DNA of 64,000 bases, taken from positions 36,193 through 100,192 of the forward strand of contig JAUIMI010000003.1 of the NCBI GenBank assembly GCA_030433255.1, written 5' to 3'. Every line of letters starts with the position of its first letter. Position 1 is the first letter of the stretch. A program made the position numbers and the translations under genes. The notes under the pieces were generated by a model. It worked only from the letters and a program-made list of their open reading frames with translations, ran no database searches and was not told where the DNA came from. Of the stretch, positions 51,758 to 61,019 are shown piece after piece. This DNA is from a bacterium. GTDB taxonomy: Bacteria > Patescibacteriota > Minisyncoccia > Phycocordibacterales > UBA1006.

Positions 51758-53228
51758 AAAAAATTGGAAAAAAATTCTTATTACACTAGGTGTAGTATTC
51801 ATTCTATATCGTATCGTGAGCAGTTTTTTTGGGTCTGAGGATACTACTGAAACTCAAGCCCAGAAAACACCTGTTGAAATTATTGATATGGCTATGCAAT
51901 CAGGACAAGATTTTAATGCTTTTTGTTCTGTTGAAGCGCTTACTGATGTTTCAATTACTTCAGAGGCATCAGGAAAAGTTACGTCGGTATATGTTACCGA
52001 TGGTCAAGAATTAGTACGTGGTGAAAAAATCGCAAGTTTAGAAAATATTCAACAACGTGTTGCTGTGCAAGATGCAACAGTAGCACTTCGTTCTGCTGAA
52101 TTGTCTCTTTCTGAATTATTAAAGAATAATAATACCGGGAATAATTCTTCTATTGCATCACAAACACTTGAACAACAAGAAGCATTAGTTGAAAATGCGC
52201 GAAATACACTCTTTAATAATGATTTACGTGCATACCCTCAGGATAATCCAGATAAGATTGATTCAGGTGTTCCAACAGTAAGTGGTAATTATTCTTGTAT
52301 GGCAGAAGGGGAATATATCGTTGAAGTATATGCTTCAAGTGCTCCTTCTGGTGCATCATTCACATTTTCTGGATTAGAATCAGGACGATCAAGTGTATCA
52401 ACAACAGGGTTTGGAACAAATCTTGGTGATTGCGGTTTGGAGTTAATATTCCCAGAAGATTTTGATAAAACTGAAACGTGGGTTATTCCTGTCCCGAATA
52501 CACGAAGTTCAAGTTATACATCGGTATTAAGTAACTACAAAACAGTACAATCAGGTAAAAATATTACTGTTGATACAACGATTGCCTCTGCTGAACAAAT
52601 TGCTCAAAAACGTGCTCAGGTAAACCAAGCAGCACTTCGATTAGAATCAGCACGAGAATCTCTTTCAAAAACAATTATTACAGCACCTCAATCAGGAATA
52701 CTTGGTTCTTTTGATGTCTCAGAAGGAGATTATGTATCAATGAATTCAGATATCGGAAGAATTACTTCACCTAATGAAGTTGAGTTGGTAACGTATATTA
52801 ATGCTGAAGATGTTAAATACATTGGTCTTGATTCACAGGTCTCTTCGGATACGTTTAAGGGTATGGTTTCCTACATTTCTCCAACTATTGACCCTGATAC
52901 CAAAAAAGCAAAGGTATCTATTGATATTATAGAAAATAACGATGAAATCCTTGTAGAAGGAACAGAGACCGCATGTCGTATTTCTCGAAACCTTATAAAG
53001 ACCAAAGAGGGGAACCAAAATGAAACCATCATCCCTCTCTCAGCCGTATCAGTTATTGGAATGGATTATTTTGTATTCACTGTTCAAGATTCTATAGCGG
53101 TTGCTGTTGATATAGTTCCAGGTGCTATTCTAGGTGATGATATTGTTGTGTATGGGTTACAAGATGTAGAGAATATTATTAGAGATGTACGTGGTATCCA
53201 TGATGGTGATACGCTGGTTTTAAAATAA
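51741..53228 (+). CDS. RND efflux adaptor (membrane-fusion protein)
   Basis: The 495-residue protein has an N-terminal membrane anchor (about residues 11-30), split lipoyl halves (SITSEASGKVTSVYVTDGQELVRGEKIASLEN and TIITAPQSGILGSFDVSEGDYV read as short motif pairs VTSVYVTDGQELVRG and APQSGILGSF), a helical hairpin and a C-terminal barrel. The hairpin tip carries an inserted beta-rich domain (about residues 166-255), homologous to that in the adaptor at 17.3 kb, here with a cysteine pair (about 186 and 231). It is coupled to the RND permease 9 bp downstream. Confidence 0.87.
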   Translation: MKIFVKKNWKKILITLGVVFILYRIVSSFFGSEDTTETQAQKTPVEIIDMAMQSGQDFNAFCSVEALTDVSITSEASGKVTSVYVTDGQELVRGEKIASLENIQQRVAVQDATVALRSAELSLSELLKNNNTGNNSSIASQTLEQQEALVENARNTLFNNDLRAYPQDNPDKIDSGVPTVSGNYSCMAEGEYIVEVYASSAPSGASFTFSGLESGRSSVSTTGFGTNLGDCGLELIFPEDFDKTETWVIPVPNTRSSSYTSVLSNYKTVQSGKNITVDTTIASAEQIAQKRAQVNQAALRLESARESLSKTIITAPQSGILGSFDVSEGDYVSMNSDIGRITSPNEVELVTYINAEDVKYIGLDSQVSSDTFKGMVSYISPTIDPDTKKAKVSIDIIENNDEILVEGTETACRISRNLIKTKEGNQNETIIPLSAVSVIGMDYFVFTVQDSIAVAVDIVPGAILGDDIVVYGLQDVENIIRDVRGIHDGDTLVLK

Positions 53229-53237
53229 TCAATTATT

Positions 53238-56200
53238 ATGTATTTTTTAAAAAATAGAGTATTTACCTACTTCATTATTACGCTTTCAATACTCGCAGGT
53301 ATTTTTATGATGAGTTCAACACCAAAAGAACTTTATCCTGAAATTAAAATACCAGTCGTTGTTGTTTCTACAGTATATCCTGGAGCGTCTGCAGAGGATA
53401 TTGAAGACTCTGTTACTAATAAATTAGAAGACGTACTTGTTGGTGGAATTGAGAATGTTAATGAGATTAGCTCTCAATCAAAAGAAGGTGTATCGATTAT
53501 CACTGTCGAATTTAAAGAAAGTGTTGATATTCAAGATGCACTTCTTGATGTTCAAGATAAGGTTAATGCTAAAAAAGGAGAACTCCCTGATGGAGCTGAA
53601 GAACCTGTTGTTTCTCGTGTTAATTTTACTGATCAACCTATTTTTACTTTTGCCTTATCTTCCACAGAAGCATATAACCAGCTGCGTATTAAAGCCGAAG
53701 ATATTGAAAGTAATATCCTAAAAATTGCAGGAGTATCAGATGTCACAATAAGTGGTATTCCAGAAAGAGAAATAACAATTCTCTTGAGCCCAGAAAAACT
53801 CTCCCAGTTTAATATTTCAGCCTATCAAGTTGTTTCAGCAATTCAATCAACAAAGCAGACATTTCCTGCTGGTTCAATTTTATTTGACGACCGTGAATAT
53901 CGTATTAGCTACGATTCAGGAATTGATACCGTGGAGGATTTATATTCAATTATTGTTGATACACAGCAAAATGGAAGTAAGGTTTATATATCAGATGTTG
54001 TGGAATATATCGAAGATGGTGTAAGTCGATATGATTCTTATGCACGTATAGGAAGCCCTGAAAAACCTCTCGCACAGCAGGCTATTATATTTAATGTTAA
54101 AAAACAAGAAGGAGGAAACATCATCTCTCTTACACAAGAAATTAAAGAAGTTTTAGAACAGTATAAGGAAACAAATTACCAAGAAGAGATTGATTTTACA
54201 GTTATTTTCGATGCTGGAAAAGAAATTAAAACAAATTTAAATGATCTTGTTGGTAGTGGTTTTCAAACAGTTATTTTAATTTTGGTTGTTATGGGGCTTA
54301 TGGTTGGTTTTCAAGAATCTATTATTGCTGCTATTGCGGTACCACTTTCTTTTCTTCTTACGTTTATCGGAATGAATTTTTTTGGTATTACCATAAATTT
54401 CATTACACTATTCTCATTGATTCTTGTTATCGGGATATTAATTGATTCCGCAATTGTTATTGTTGAAGGTATTCATGATTCATACCAAGAAGATAAGAGT
54501 CTTTTTGAAGCTTCAGCCTATACACTCAAAGAATACTCAAAGCCAGTTGTTGCTGGAGTTCTTACTACGATATCTATTTTTATTCCACTTATGATGCTCT
54601 CTGGTATTCTTGGTCAATTTATTGGAGGGATTCCACGAGTAATCATTATTGTGTTGGTTATGTCACTCATTGTTGCCCTTGTTTTTATTCCGGCAACTGC
54701 AGCCATTATTTACAAGTTCAAAATTAAAGACTCAGAAAAAATTTCAAGAAAACGAAATGAGATATTTTCAAAGATTACCAAGTGGTATCATAACTTTCTT
54801 TCTCAGTTAATTAATAACTCAAAGAAGAAACGTCGAATTATTTGGATTTTAACAGGGCTTATTTTATCAACATTTGTTCTTGTCGGTAGTGGTTTAGTAA
54901 AATCTGAGTTTTTTAGCCCTGATTACACAGAACAAGGGTATATTAATATTGAATTGGCAGAAGGTACTCCTCTTGAAATAACATCTGACGCACTACGGCA
55001 AGTTGAAGAAGTTGTTCTGACACAAGAGCGAATTATTGATTTTACAAGTATCATTGGGTCAGAAAGTAGTTTTGTGGGTCAAGGGAGATCAGGAAGTAAT
55101 TTTGCAAATATTATTGTTAATTTTGATGATAAAAAATATGGACAAGAAGGAGCTGAAAAACTACGTACAGCTCTCTCAGGAATTCATGATTTTCATATTC
55201 AAGTACTTACTCCTGAAAGTGGACCTCCAGTTGGTGCTCCTTTCCAAGTCAAAATAGAAGGAGAAACATGGCAAGATATTAATCTGGCTGCAGAAGAAGT
55301 AGCTCGTTTACTAGAGAGCTTCTCATCAACACGCGATGTTGATTCGGGAGTTGATGTTGGTTCAACTGAGATACAATTAGAAATAATTCACGACAGATTG
55401 GCTGAATATGGATTACGTGCATTAGATATTTCATCTATACTCCGTACATCTTTATATGGAACAACGGCAACATCATTAAATATTGGTAATGAAGGAGATA
55501 TTGATGTAGTTGTGAAACTGGGCTTGAATCCAGAAGGGGTTTCTCATCGTGATAGTAATCATATTAATTATGATCAAATTAAAAATCTTCGCATACCTAC
55601 AAATCAAGGTGAAGTATTGCTAGGATATTTTGTACAAGAACGAGTTGTTCAATCGACTTCAGTTGCAAGTCATGTTGATGGCAATAAAAATAAAACCGTT
55701 ACGAGTTATGTACAAGATGGATTCTTACCGGTTGATATTGTACAAGAATTTAATGAACGCCAATCAGAATTAGTATTACCTGAATCAGTCAGTTTTGAGT
55801 TGGCTGGGTCAGATAGTGAGAGCGATGAAGCTTCTACAGAACTACTCGTCTCTTTGGTATTTGGATTACTACTCATCTTTGGAGTATTGATTTGGCAATT
55901 TGGTTCATTACGTAGTGTGTTCTTTATTATTTCAGTAATTCCATTAGGACTTATTGGAGTTGTCTATGGATTATTCTTTACAGGACTATCGTTATCGTTT
56001 ACTGCAATGCTCGGTTTCATTGCTTTGGTTGGAGTTATTGTTAATAATTCAATTATTCTTATCGATGTTATGAACAAAATTCAAGAACGAGAACCAGATT
56101 TAAGTAAAAAAGAGATTGTATTAAAAGGTGCTATTACTCGATTACGTCCGATACTACTTACAACATTAACTACGGTATTAGGTATGGTTCCGTTACTCTA

Positions 56201-56309
56201 TGTTTCACCAATGTGGACACCGTTTGCTCTAGCAATGATTACGGGATTGTCATTTTCTACTATTTTAACACTTGTTGTTATTCCAATTTTTTACCATAAG
56301 TGGGGTTAA
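53238..56309 (+). CDS. RND-family efflux permease (AcrB/MMPL-like)
   Basis: The 1023-residue proton-driven pump has the twelve-helix, two-loop layout of the HAE family: TPKELYPEIKIPVVVVSTVYPGAS near the N-terminus (read as YPEIKIP then VYPGASAEDIED), helix 4 region LFSLILVIGILIDSAIVIVEG, and a second half ending TTVLGMVPLL and FALAMITGLSFSTILTL. Length is standard. Family members export drugs, lipids or metals. In a cell with no outer membrane it would move substrates from the membrane outwards. It is the last gene of the MarR operon. Confidence 0.93.
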   Translation: MYFLKNRVFTYFIITLSILAGIFMMSSTPKELYPEIKIPVVVVSTVYPGASAEDIEDSVTNKLEDVLVGGIENVNEISSQSKEGVSIITVEFKESVDIQDALLDVQDKVNAKKGELPDGAEEPVVSRVNFTDQPIFTFALSSTEAYNQLRIKAEDIESNILKIAGVSDVTISGIPEREITILLSPEKLSQFNISAYQVVSAIQSTKQTFPAGSILFDDREYRISYDSGIDTVEDLYSIIVDTQQNGSKVYISDVVEYIEDGVSRYDSYARIGSPEKPLAQQAIIFNVKKQEGGNIISLTQEIKEVLEQYKETNYQEEIDFTVIFDAGKEIKTNLNDLVGSGFQTVILILVVMGLMVGFQESIIAAIAVPLSFLLTFIGMNFFGITINFITLFSLILVIGILIDSAIVIVEGIHDSYQEDKSLFEASAYTLKEYSKPVVAGVLTTISIFIPLMMLSGILGQFIGGIPRVIIIVLVMSLIVALVFIPATAAIIYKFKIKDSEKISRKRNEIFSKITKWYHNFLSQLINNSKKKRRIIWILTGLILSTFVLVGSGLVKSEFFSPDYTEQGYINIELAEGTPLEITSDALRQVEEVVLTQERIIDFTSIIGSESSFVGQGRSGSNFANIIVNFDDKKYGQEGAEKLRTALSGIHDFHIQVLTPESGPPVGAPFQVKIEGETWQDINLAAEEVARLLESFSSTRDVDSGVDVGSTEIQLEIIHDRLAEYGLRALDISSILRTSLYGTTATSLNIGNEGDIDVVVKLGLNPEGVSHRDSNHINYDQIKNLRIPTNQGEVLLGYFVQERVVQSTSVASHVDGNKNKTVTSYVQDGFLPVDIVQEFNERQSELVLPESVSFELAGSDSESDEASTELLVSLVFGLLLIFGVLIWQFGSLRSVFFIISVIPLGLIGVVYGLFFTGLSLSFTAMLGFIALVGVIVNNSIILIDVMNKIQEREPDLSKKEIVLKGAITRLRPILLTTLTTVLGMVPLLYVSPMWTPFALAMITGLSFSTILTLVVIPIFYHKWG

Positions 56310-56337
56310 GAAAAAACACATAAAAGTGTTTTTTCTT
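56308..56337 (+). terminator. Terminator of the RND operon
   Basis: Arms AAGAAAAAACAC/GTGTTTTTTCTT with loop ATAAAA. Confidence 0.85.
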
Positions 56338-56350
56338 TTTTTAAAACCTT

Positions 56351-56356
56351 TATACT
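56351..56356 (+). promoter_or_regulatory. -10 box of prfB
   Basis: TATACT begins 12 bases before the GTG at 56363, supporting GTG as the start codon. Confidence 0.5.
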
Positions 56357-56362
56357 AAAACT

Positions 56363-57223
56363 GTGAATGAATCAGCTATAAAACAACAAATAACTGAATT
56401 TGAACAAGAGATGTATTCTGCAGAGTTCTGGCAAAACAAAGAACGAGCACAATTTGTTCTCAATGAAATTGAAAGACTTAAGAATGAACTTCTTGGTGAC
56501 AAGAAATATGACAGCGGAAAGGCAATCATATCAATTTTTGCGGGTGCTGGTGGTGATGACGCTGAAGACTTCGTTCGAATACTTTTTGAGATGTATTCAG
56601 GGTTTGCTCAAAATCATAATTATATTCTAACTCTATTAGATGAGTCTTCTAATAATTTGAATGGATACCGAAGTATTTCTTTTGAGATTGCGGGAAAGGG
56701 AGCTTTTGGGAAATTACGTGGCGAATCTGGTGTTCATCGACTTGTGCGAAAGTCTCCTTTTAATAAGCAAGGGAAACGCCAGACAAGTTTTGCTCTTGTA
56801 GAGATATTGCCTGAGATTAAAGCTCAAGATTTTGCATTAGAAGAATCTGATTTAGAGGTGAGTTTCGCACGATCAGGTGGAGCAGGTGGCCAAAATGTTA
56901 ACAAGCGAGAGACCGCTGTACGTATGGTACATCCACAAACAGGATTATCGGTGTTTATTTCAGAAGAACGAACTCAAGAAAAAAATAGGGCACGAGCTCT
57001 AGAGATAATGCGTGCAAAATTATATAAAAAACATCTTGAGGACGAAGAAAAACGAGCAAAAGGGCTCACTATATCAGATAAGGTTTCGATTGAATGGGGT
57101 AGTCAAATGCGTTCTTATGTTATGGACCCTTACCAAATGGTAAAAGATCATGATAAAGAAATAGAAACATCAAAAATAGACGACGTGTTAAATGGAAATA
57201 TTGGTATTTTTATACAGGATTAG
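56363..57223 (+). CDS. prfB: Peptide chain release factor 2, short form
   Basis: RF2 releases peptides at UAA and UGA. The 286-residue protein has the stop-codon-reading SPF motif in [13 protein letters not shown] and the catalytic [15 protein letters not shown] (GGQ). It is about 80 residues shorter than typical RF2: most of the N-terminal helical domain is missing and no programmed frameshift is present. The presence of an SPF-type factor agrees with UGA being a stop codon here. The start is GTG 56363. ftsE and ftsX follow behind a terminator. Confidence 0.92.
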   Translation: MNESAIKQQITEFEQEMYSAEFWQNKERAQFVLNEIERLKNELLGDKKYDSGKAIISIFAGAGGDDAEDFVRILFEMYSGFAQNHNYILTLLDESSNNLNGYRSISFEIAGKGAFGKLRGESGVHRLVRKSPFNKQGKRQTSFALVEILPEIKAQDFALEESDLEVSFARSGGAGGQNVNKRETAVRMVHPQTGLSVFISEERTQEKNRARALEIMRAKLYKKHLEDEEKRAKGLTISDKVSIEWGSQMRSYVMDPYQMVKDHDKEIETSKIDDVLNGNIGIFIQD

Positions 57224-57248
57224 CACTCCTCTTGGAGTGCGTTTTCTT
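57223..57248 (+). terminator. Terminator after prfB
   Basis: Arms GCACTCC/GGAGTGC with loop TCTT, then GTTTTCTTT. Confidence 0.75.
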
Positions 57249-57269
57249 TAATGGTAAAATGGTTTTATA

Positions 57270-57950
57270 ATGATTATATTTGATAAGATTTCAAAAACGT
57301 ACCAAACAAAAAATACTTCGGTACATGATATTGATTTAAAAATTAAAAAAGGGGAATTTGTTACCTTAATTGGTCCATCTGGAGCAGGGAAGACAACGTT
57401 ACTACGCCTACTTCTTGCAGAGGAGAAACCAACGCAAGGTACTGTTCACTTTGATGGCGTTAATATTCATAATTTACGTAAAAAAGATATTCCACATTAT
57501 CGACAACGTATTGGTGTTGTTTTTCAAGATTATAAATTATTAGAAAATAAAACTACGTATGAAAATGTTGCTTTTGCAATGGAAATGATTGGAAAATCAG
57601 ACAGCGAAATTCAAGCAGACGTACCTCATTCATTGGAATTAGTTGGTTTAGAAGATAAAGGTTTCAGTTTCCCATCTCAACTATCAGGTGGTGAACAGCA
57701 GCGTCTTGCGATTGCTCGAGCTATTATTAATCAACCTGATATTTTGATTGCTGATGAACCAACAGGCTCACTTGATCCAGATAGTTCTCATTCAGTATTA
57801 AATATTCTTAAAAAAATAAATGAATTAGGTACTACAGTTATTCTTGCTACACATGATCGAGATGTTGTTAACGGTCTTCATAAACGTGTAGTTAAAATAG
57901 AAAACGGTCGAATTACTCGAGACCAAGAAAAAGGTTCATATAACGCATAA
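57270..57950 (+). CDS. ftsE: Cell division ATPase FtsE
   Basis: The 226-residue ABC ATPase has Walker A GPSGAGKTT, Q-loop VVFQDYKLLENKT, signature LSGGEQQRLAIARAI, Walker B ILIADEPTGSLD and H-loop ATHD. DYKLL.NKT is characteristic of FtsE. With FtsX it controls peptidoglycan hydrolases at the septum. The permease follows after 4 bp. Confidence 0.94.
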   Translation: MIIFDKISKTYQTKNTSVHDIDLKIKKGEFVTLIGPSGAGKTTLLRLLLAEEKPTQGTVHFDGVNIHNLRKKDIPHYRQRIGVVFQDYKLLENKTTYENVAFAMEMIGKSDSEIQADVPHSLELVGLEDKGFSFPSQLSGGEQQRLAIARAIINQPDILIADEPTGSLDPDSSHSVLNILKKINELGTTVILATHDRDVVNGLHKRVVKIENGRITRDQEKGSYNA

Positions 57951-57954
57951 CATT

Positions 57955-58878
57955 ATGTCATTACGATTAGATATACAACGAATTACCCGTGAAGGGCTTA
58001 TAAATTTTTGGCGAAATAAACTCGTTTCTTTTTCAACCATTGTTATTATGACAATGGCGTTATTGGTGATGAGTTCTCTATTATTTCTTAATGCTGTTTT
58101 AGATTTTTCACTTCAACAATTGCAAGATAGGGTTGATGTTAATATTTATTTCTTTCCAGATGCTCCTGTAGAAGAAATTACTGATTTGCAAGAACGTATC
58201 GCTATTATTCCTGAAGTGCGTGACGTACAATATGTATCTCGCGAACAAGCATTTATTGATTTCCAAGAACGTCATAAAAACGATGAATTGATTAATCGTT
58301 CTCTTGAAGAATTAGGAGATAACCCCCTTGGGGCATCATTGAATATTCGAGCCTATGCCGCAACCCAATATGAAGCGGTAGTTTCTGCCATTGAGTCGGA
58401 ACCTGTTGTGGCAAATTCAGAATTTGTTGAGAGAATTAATTATTATGACAATAAGGGACTTATTGAACGATTAAATCAGTTTAGTTCAATTGCACGATTG
58501 GTTGCATATGCAATTATTATCTTCTTTGCCATTGTTGCTCTTTTGGTGGTGTTGAGTACTATGCGTATTGCAATTTTTGCAGCTAAAAAAGAAATTGTCA
58601 TTAAACGTCTTGTTGGTGCAGAACGACGATACACCCAAGGTCCGTTTATTGTTATGGGAGGCTTGTATGGTTTGTGCGCATCACTCCTTACTATAGCTAT
58701 GCTCTATCCAGCAACACGGTGGATAGGTACCTACACTAAAACATTCTTTGGTGGTATGGATATATTCCAATACTTTACTTTAAATATTATTCCAATATTT
58801 ATTATTATTTTAACGATTGGGATTCTTATTGGTATTATTTCAAGCCGTATTGCAACAAGAAAATATTTAAATATTTAA
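57955..58878 (+). CDS. ftsX: Cell division permease FtsX
   Basis: The 307-residue protein has the four-helix FtsX layout: a first helix (FSTIVIMTMALLVMSSLLFL), an extracytoplasmic domain (about residues 45-175, with VDVNIYFFPDAPVEEI), then three helices with AAKKEIVIKRLVGAERRY in the coupling region. It transmits ATP-driven changes from FtsE to wall hydrolases outside. It is the last gene of the ftsEX operon. Confidence 0.93.
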   Translation: MSLRLDIQRITREGLINFWRNKLVSFSTIVIMTMALLVMSSLLFLNAVLDFSLQQLQDRVDVNIYFFPDAPVEEITDLQERIAIIPEVRDVQYVSREQAFIDFQERHKNDELINRSLEELGDNPLGASLNIRAYAATQYEAVVSAIESEPVVANSEFVERINYYDNKGLIERLNQFSSIARLVAYAIIIFFAIVALLVVLSTMRIAIFAAKKEIVIKRLVGAERRYTQGPFIVMGGLYGLCASLLTIAMLYPATRWIGTYTKTFFGGMDIFQYFTLNIIPIFIIILTIGILIGIISSRIATRKYLNI

Positions 58879-58914
58879 AAATAAAAGACCTGAACTTTAA
58901 AAGGTCTTTTATTT
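58879..58914 (+). terminator. Terminator of ftsEX
   Basis: Arms AAATAAAAGACCT/AGGTCTTTTATTT. Confidence 0.8.
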
Positions 58915-58944
58915 TTTCAGACATTTGTTTATTATGTTGTGTAT

Positions 58945-59015
58945 TGCTCGATCGTCTAATGGTAGGACATCAGTTTCTGGCACTGAGAATCTAGGTTCGA
59001 TCCCTAGTCGAGCAG
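58945..59015 (+). tRNA. tRNA-Gln (CTG)
   Basis: Acceptor TGCTCGA/TCGAGCA with the U1-A72 pair typical of Gln, anticodon stem TCAGT/ACTGA around TTCTGGC (anticodon CTG), T-arm CTAGG/CCTAG, discriminator G. Confidence 0.94.
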
Positions 59016-59019
59016 CAAC

Positions 59020-59050
59020 AAAAAAGAACCCTTTAATGTGGGCTCTTTTT
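59020..59050. terminator. Bidirectional terminator after tRNA-Gln
   Basis: Arms AAAAAGAACCC/GGGCTCTTTTT with one mismatch. Confidence 0.7.
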
Positions 59051-59056
59051 ATTAAA

Positions 59057-59494
59057 TTAGTTTAAAGAGGGAAGTACTCCTTCTGGTAGGAAGTCCTCGA
59101 ATGATTCTTTTTTAAATTTTATTGTATAAACGGACGTTTCAAATAATTCATAATGAAGAATTAAAATTGGAACCTTGTTGCTACCGTCGATATATCCAGA
59201 AATAATCCAAATATTTTGATTACATAAATTATCAAAGAATTCTTTTATTCTCTCTAATCCATTTTTCATCTCCTTACTACTCGCACCTGTTATTTGAACC
59301 TCTCCTTGCCATCTATGATGTTTTGGGCTTACAACAGAAGTTAGTACTAGTTGAACTTTTACTTTAGAATCTTCTGTTCTCTGAATAAACCCAGAACAGG
59401 GAAGCTCATCGATTAATCCATTTTCAATTAGTGTCCATTGTTCAGTGTTAGAAGCCAATTCTATTCGTTTGGTAGTTGGTATTTTACCTGCCAT
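59057..59494 (-). CDS. Unrecognised soluble protein (145 residues)
   Basis: No membrane segment or known motif is seen. The protein is strand-rich (SKVKVQLVLTSVVSPKHHRWQ, EVQITGASSKEMKNGLERIKEFF), a pattern of alternating strands and a central amphipathic helix. It is a single gene immediately left of the repeat-separated cassette-like region. Confidence 0.6.
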   Translation of the reverse strand: MAGKIPTTKRIELASNTEQWTLIENGLIDELPCSGFIQRTEDSKVKVQLVLTSVVSPKHHRWQGEVQITGASSKEMKNGLERIKEFFDNLCNQNIWIISGYIDGSNKVPILILHYELFETSVYTIKFKKESFEDFLPEGVLPSLN

Positions 59495-59561
59495 TGTTAG
59501 TTTTGTTTTAAGTTATATATTTGTATATATTATATATTATAATACTATATTGTCAATATAT

Positions 59562-59635
59562 AAGTTCGAACATCATCCCAGTCTGCCAGCTAGCAAAAAT
59601 CACTCTAGAAATAGGGTGGTTTTTAATTAGAGACC
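59562..59635 (+). repeat. Intergenic repeat copy R1
   Basis: Core begins AAGTTCGAACATCATCCCAG and continues TCTGCCAGC (59562-59590), followed by a hairpin terminator (AATCACTCT/AGGGTGGTT) and T-tract. Near-identical cores recur at 60941 and 61903, a variant at 62517 and degenerate forms near 60447 and 60522, all in the same orientation. Confidence 0.85.
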
Positions 59636-59695
59636 ATACATTGACAAATAATTATATAGTATTATTATTTATTCTAAATTTATACAAAAATTAAA

Positions 59696-60397
59696 ATGAA
59701 AAAAATTATTTTATTATTACTTTTAGTTTCTTCCTGTAAGCAAGATAAAGAAATTATTATTCAAGATACATCTCTTTATTCAAATAAGAGTCAGTCAGAA
59801 ATTATTTTAATTCAAGCAATAGGAGATGCACAAAAAATTATTAATAACCATGCATCTTCACAAAGAGAAAATGAAATCAAGACCTTATTGAATTATAGCT
59901 TTTCAATTTTTGAAAGATTCGATATGAGTTTCAATACTCAAGAAATAAAACTTGAAAAACCATTAACTTTTTTAATTCAACCTATTCTTAGTAGAGAATC
60001 AAAGATAGCGGGCGTTATTCAAGATCAAGTAAAATCTTTAAGAAAGCCTATAATCTACTTCAGCTCTGAGAATATAAGTAAGGTATCATTAGATGTAGTA
60101 ACCGAAAGTGTACTTCATGAAATGGTACATGTGGCACAAGCATTAGATTCACAAAATATGTCTTTAACTGAACGTGAAATCGAAGCTTATAAAATTTCTT
60201 CTAGTTTGATGCTAAAAAAATATGGAATTGAGACAAAAACAGAGATAAATAAATGTTTTTTTGGACTAGAAGATTTCAATATAAGATCTAAACAAGTTTC
60301 TCAAGACTTAAGTATTTCTGAATATCAAGCAAAGTTGCTATTAATTTATAATTGTACTGAAAACATAGTGCAGTTTACGGAAAACGATGTTTTATAA
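59696..60397 (+). CDS. Lipoprotein with HExxH metalloprotease-like motif
   Basis: The 233-residue protein starts with a lipoprotein signal (LLLLLVSSC, lipobox Cys about 14). The C-terminal half has SVLHEMVHVAQ (HExxH, about residues 142-146) and then LTEREIEAYK, a Glu further on that could be the third zinc ligand as in gluzincins. A zinc peptidase anchored outside the membrane is the simplest reading, but the family is not identified. A TTGACA -35 box lies near 59641 and a hairpin terminator follows. It lies between repeat copies R1 and R2. Confidence 0.65.
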   Translation: MKKIILLLLLVSSCKQDKEIIIQDTSLYSNKSQSEIILIQAIGDAQKIINNHASSQRENEIKTLLNYSFSIFERFDMSFNTQEIKLEKPLTFLIQPILSRESKIAGVIQDQVKSLRKPIIYFSSENISKVSLDVVTESVLHEMVHVAQALDSQNMSLTEREIEAYKISSSLMLKKYGIETKTEINKCFFGLEDFNIRSKQVSQDLSISEYQAKLLLIYNCTENIVQFTENDVL

Positions 60398-60409
60398 GTG
60401 AATAATGAT

Positions 60410-60436
60410 AAATCAGTATCTTTCGGTACTGATTTT
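60410..60436 (+). terminator. Terminator after the lipoprotein gene
   Basis: Arms AAATCAGTA/TACTGATTT with a T-tract. Confidence 0.75.
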
Positions 60437-60446
60437 TTACTTATAA

Positions 60447-60551
60447 AAAGTTTGAACATTACCTCAGTCTAAAAGTAATCAACTTTTATCTAAAAATCAC
60501 ATTATTCTGTATGATGATTTTTAGTTCGATAATCATCCTAATCTGGTATAG
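60447..60551 (+). repeat. Degenerate repeat copies R2a and R2b with hairpin
   Basis: AAGTTTGAACATTACCTCAG (60448-60467) and TAGTTCGATAATCATCCTAA (from 60522) are diverged copies of the repeat core. A hairpin with AAAAATCACAT/ATGATGATTTTT lies between them. Confidence 0.6.
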
Positions 60552-60558
60552 TTCATAT

Positions 60559-60933
60559 ATGAATCAAGATATTACATTTTATATAGTTTGCTTACTTGGG
60601 ATTTTCTTTTTTATAAATTTCATATTTAATATAAAAAGAAATAAGCAGAAAATAAAAAAGTTAATTCAAGAAAAAGAGGGGTATGTTTTAGGTAATATTA
60701 GTTTTATAATTGGCTCATTCCCTCCTAAGAAGATACCTCTAAAAAACATATTTGGTAGAAATATATATAGTTCTCAGTATTATAAAGTGAAGTTTAGATA
60801 CAATGGAGATATTTTAAATGCAAGAGTTTTTGTAAGTAAGCCCGCAAGTAAAAACCCTTACTTTATTTTTTGTGATTTAAATGGGGCTTTAATATTTAGT
60901 AATTATAAGGGGACTAAATACACTTTTGATTAA
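60559..60933 (+). CDS. Small membrane protein (124 residues), unknown
   Basis: The start is placed at ATG 60559 (MNQDITFYIV) because TATAGT begins exactly 12 bases upstream; a frame start at 60511 would lie inside the repeat. There is one strong membrane segment (about residues 6-25), then a basic helix (KRNKQKIKKLIQEKEG) and a beta-rich C-terminal domain (YKVKFRYNGDILNARVFV). Function unknown. It lies between repeat copies R2 and R3. Confidence 0.6.
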   Translation: MNQDITFYIVCLLGIFFFINFIFNIKRNKQKIKKLIQEKEGYVLGNISFIIGSFPPKKIPLKNIFGRNIYSSQYYKVKFRYNGDILNARVFVSKPASKNPYFIFCDLNGALIFSNYKGTKYTFD

Positions 60934-60940
60934 AAATAAA

Positions 60941-61015
60941 AAGTTCGAACATCATCCCAGTCTGCCAGCATCAAAAAAACTACTCTAGAAATAGGGTGGT
61001 TTTTTGGTATACTTT
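60941..61015 (+). repeat. Intergenic repeat copy R3
   Basis: Core identical to R1 over 29 bases, then the hairpin ACTACTCT/AGGGTGGT and T-tract, running directly into the extended -10 TGGTATACT of ddl. Confidence 0.88.
61008..61013 (+). promoter_or_regulatory. -10 box of ddl
   Basis: TATACT begins 12 bases before the ATG at 61020. Confidence 0.6.
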
Positions 61016-61019
61016 GGAA

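Noticed and set aside
56363..57223. Reassigned UGA codon (as in Gracilibacteria/Absconditabacteria)
   Set aside because: Several genes (for example cruF) end in TGA at the expected length, and an RF2 with an SPF motif is encoded.
59445..59630. 61-codon open frame on the plus strand over the hypothetical gene start and R1
   Set aside because: It overlaps the promoter region of the minus-strand gene and runs into the repeat; composition is not protein-like in its second half.
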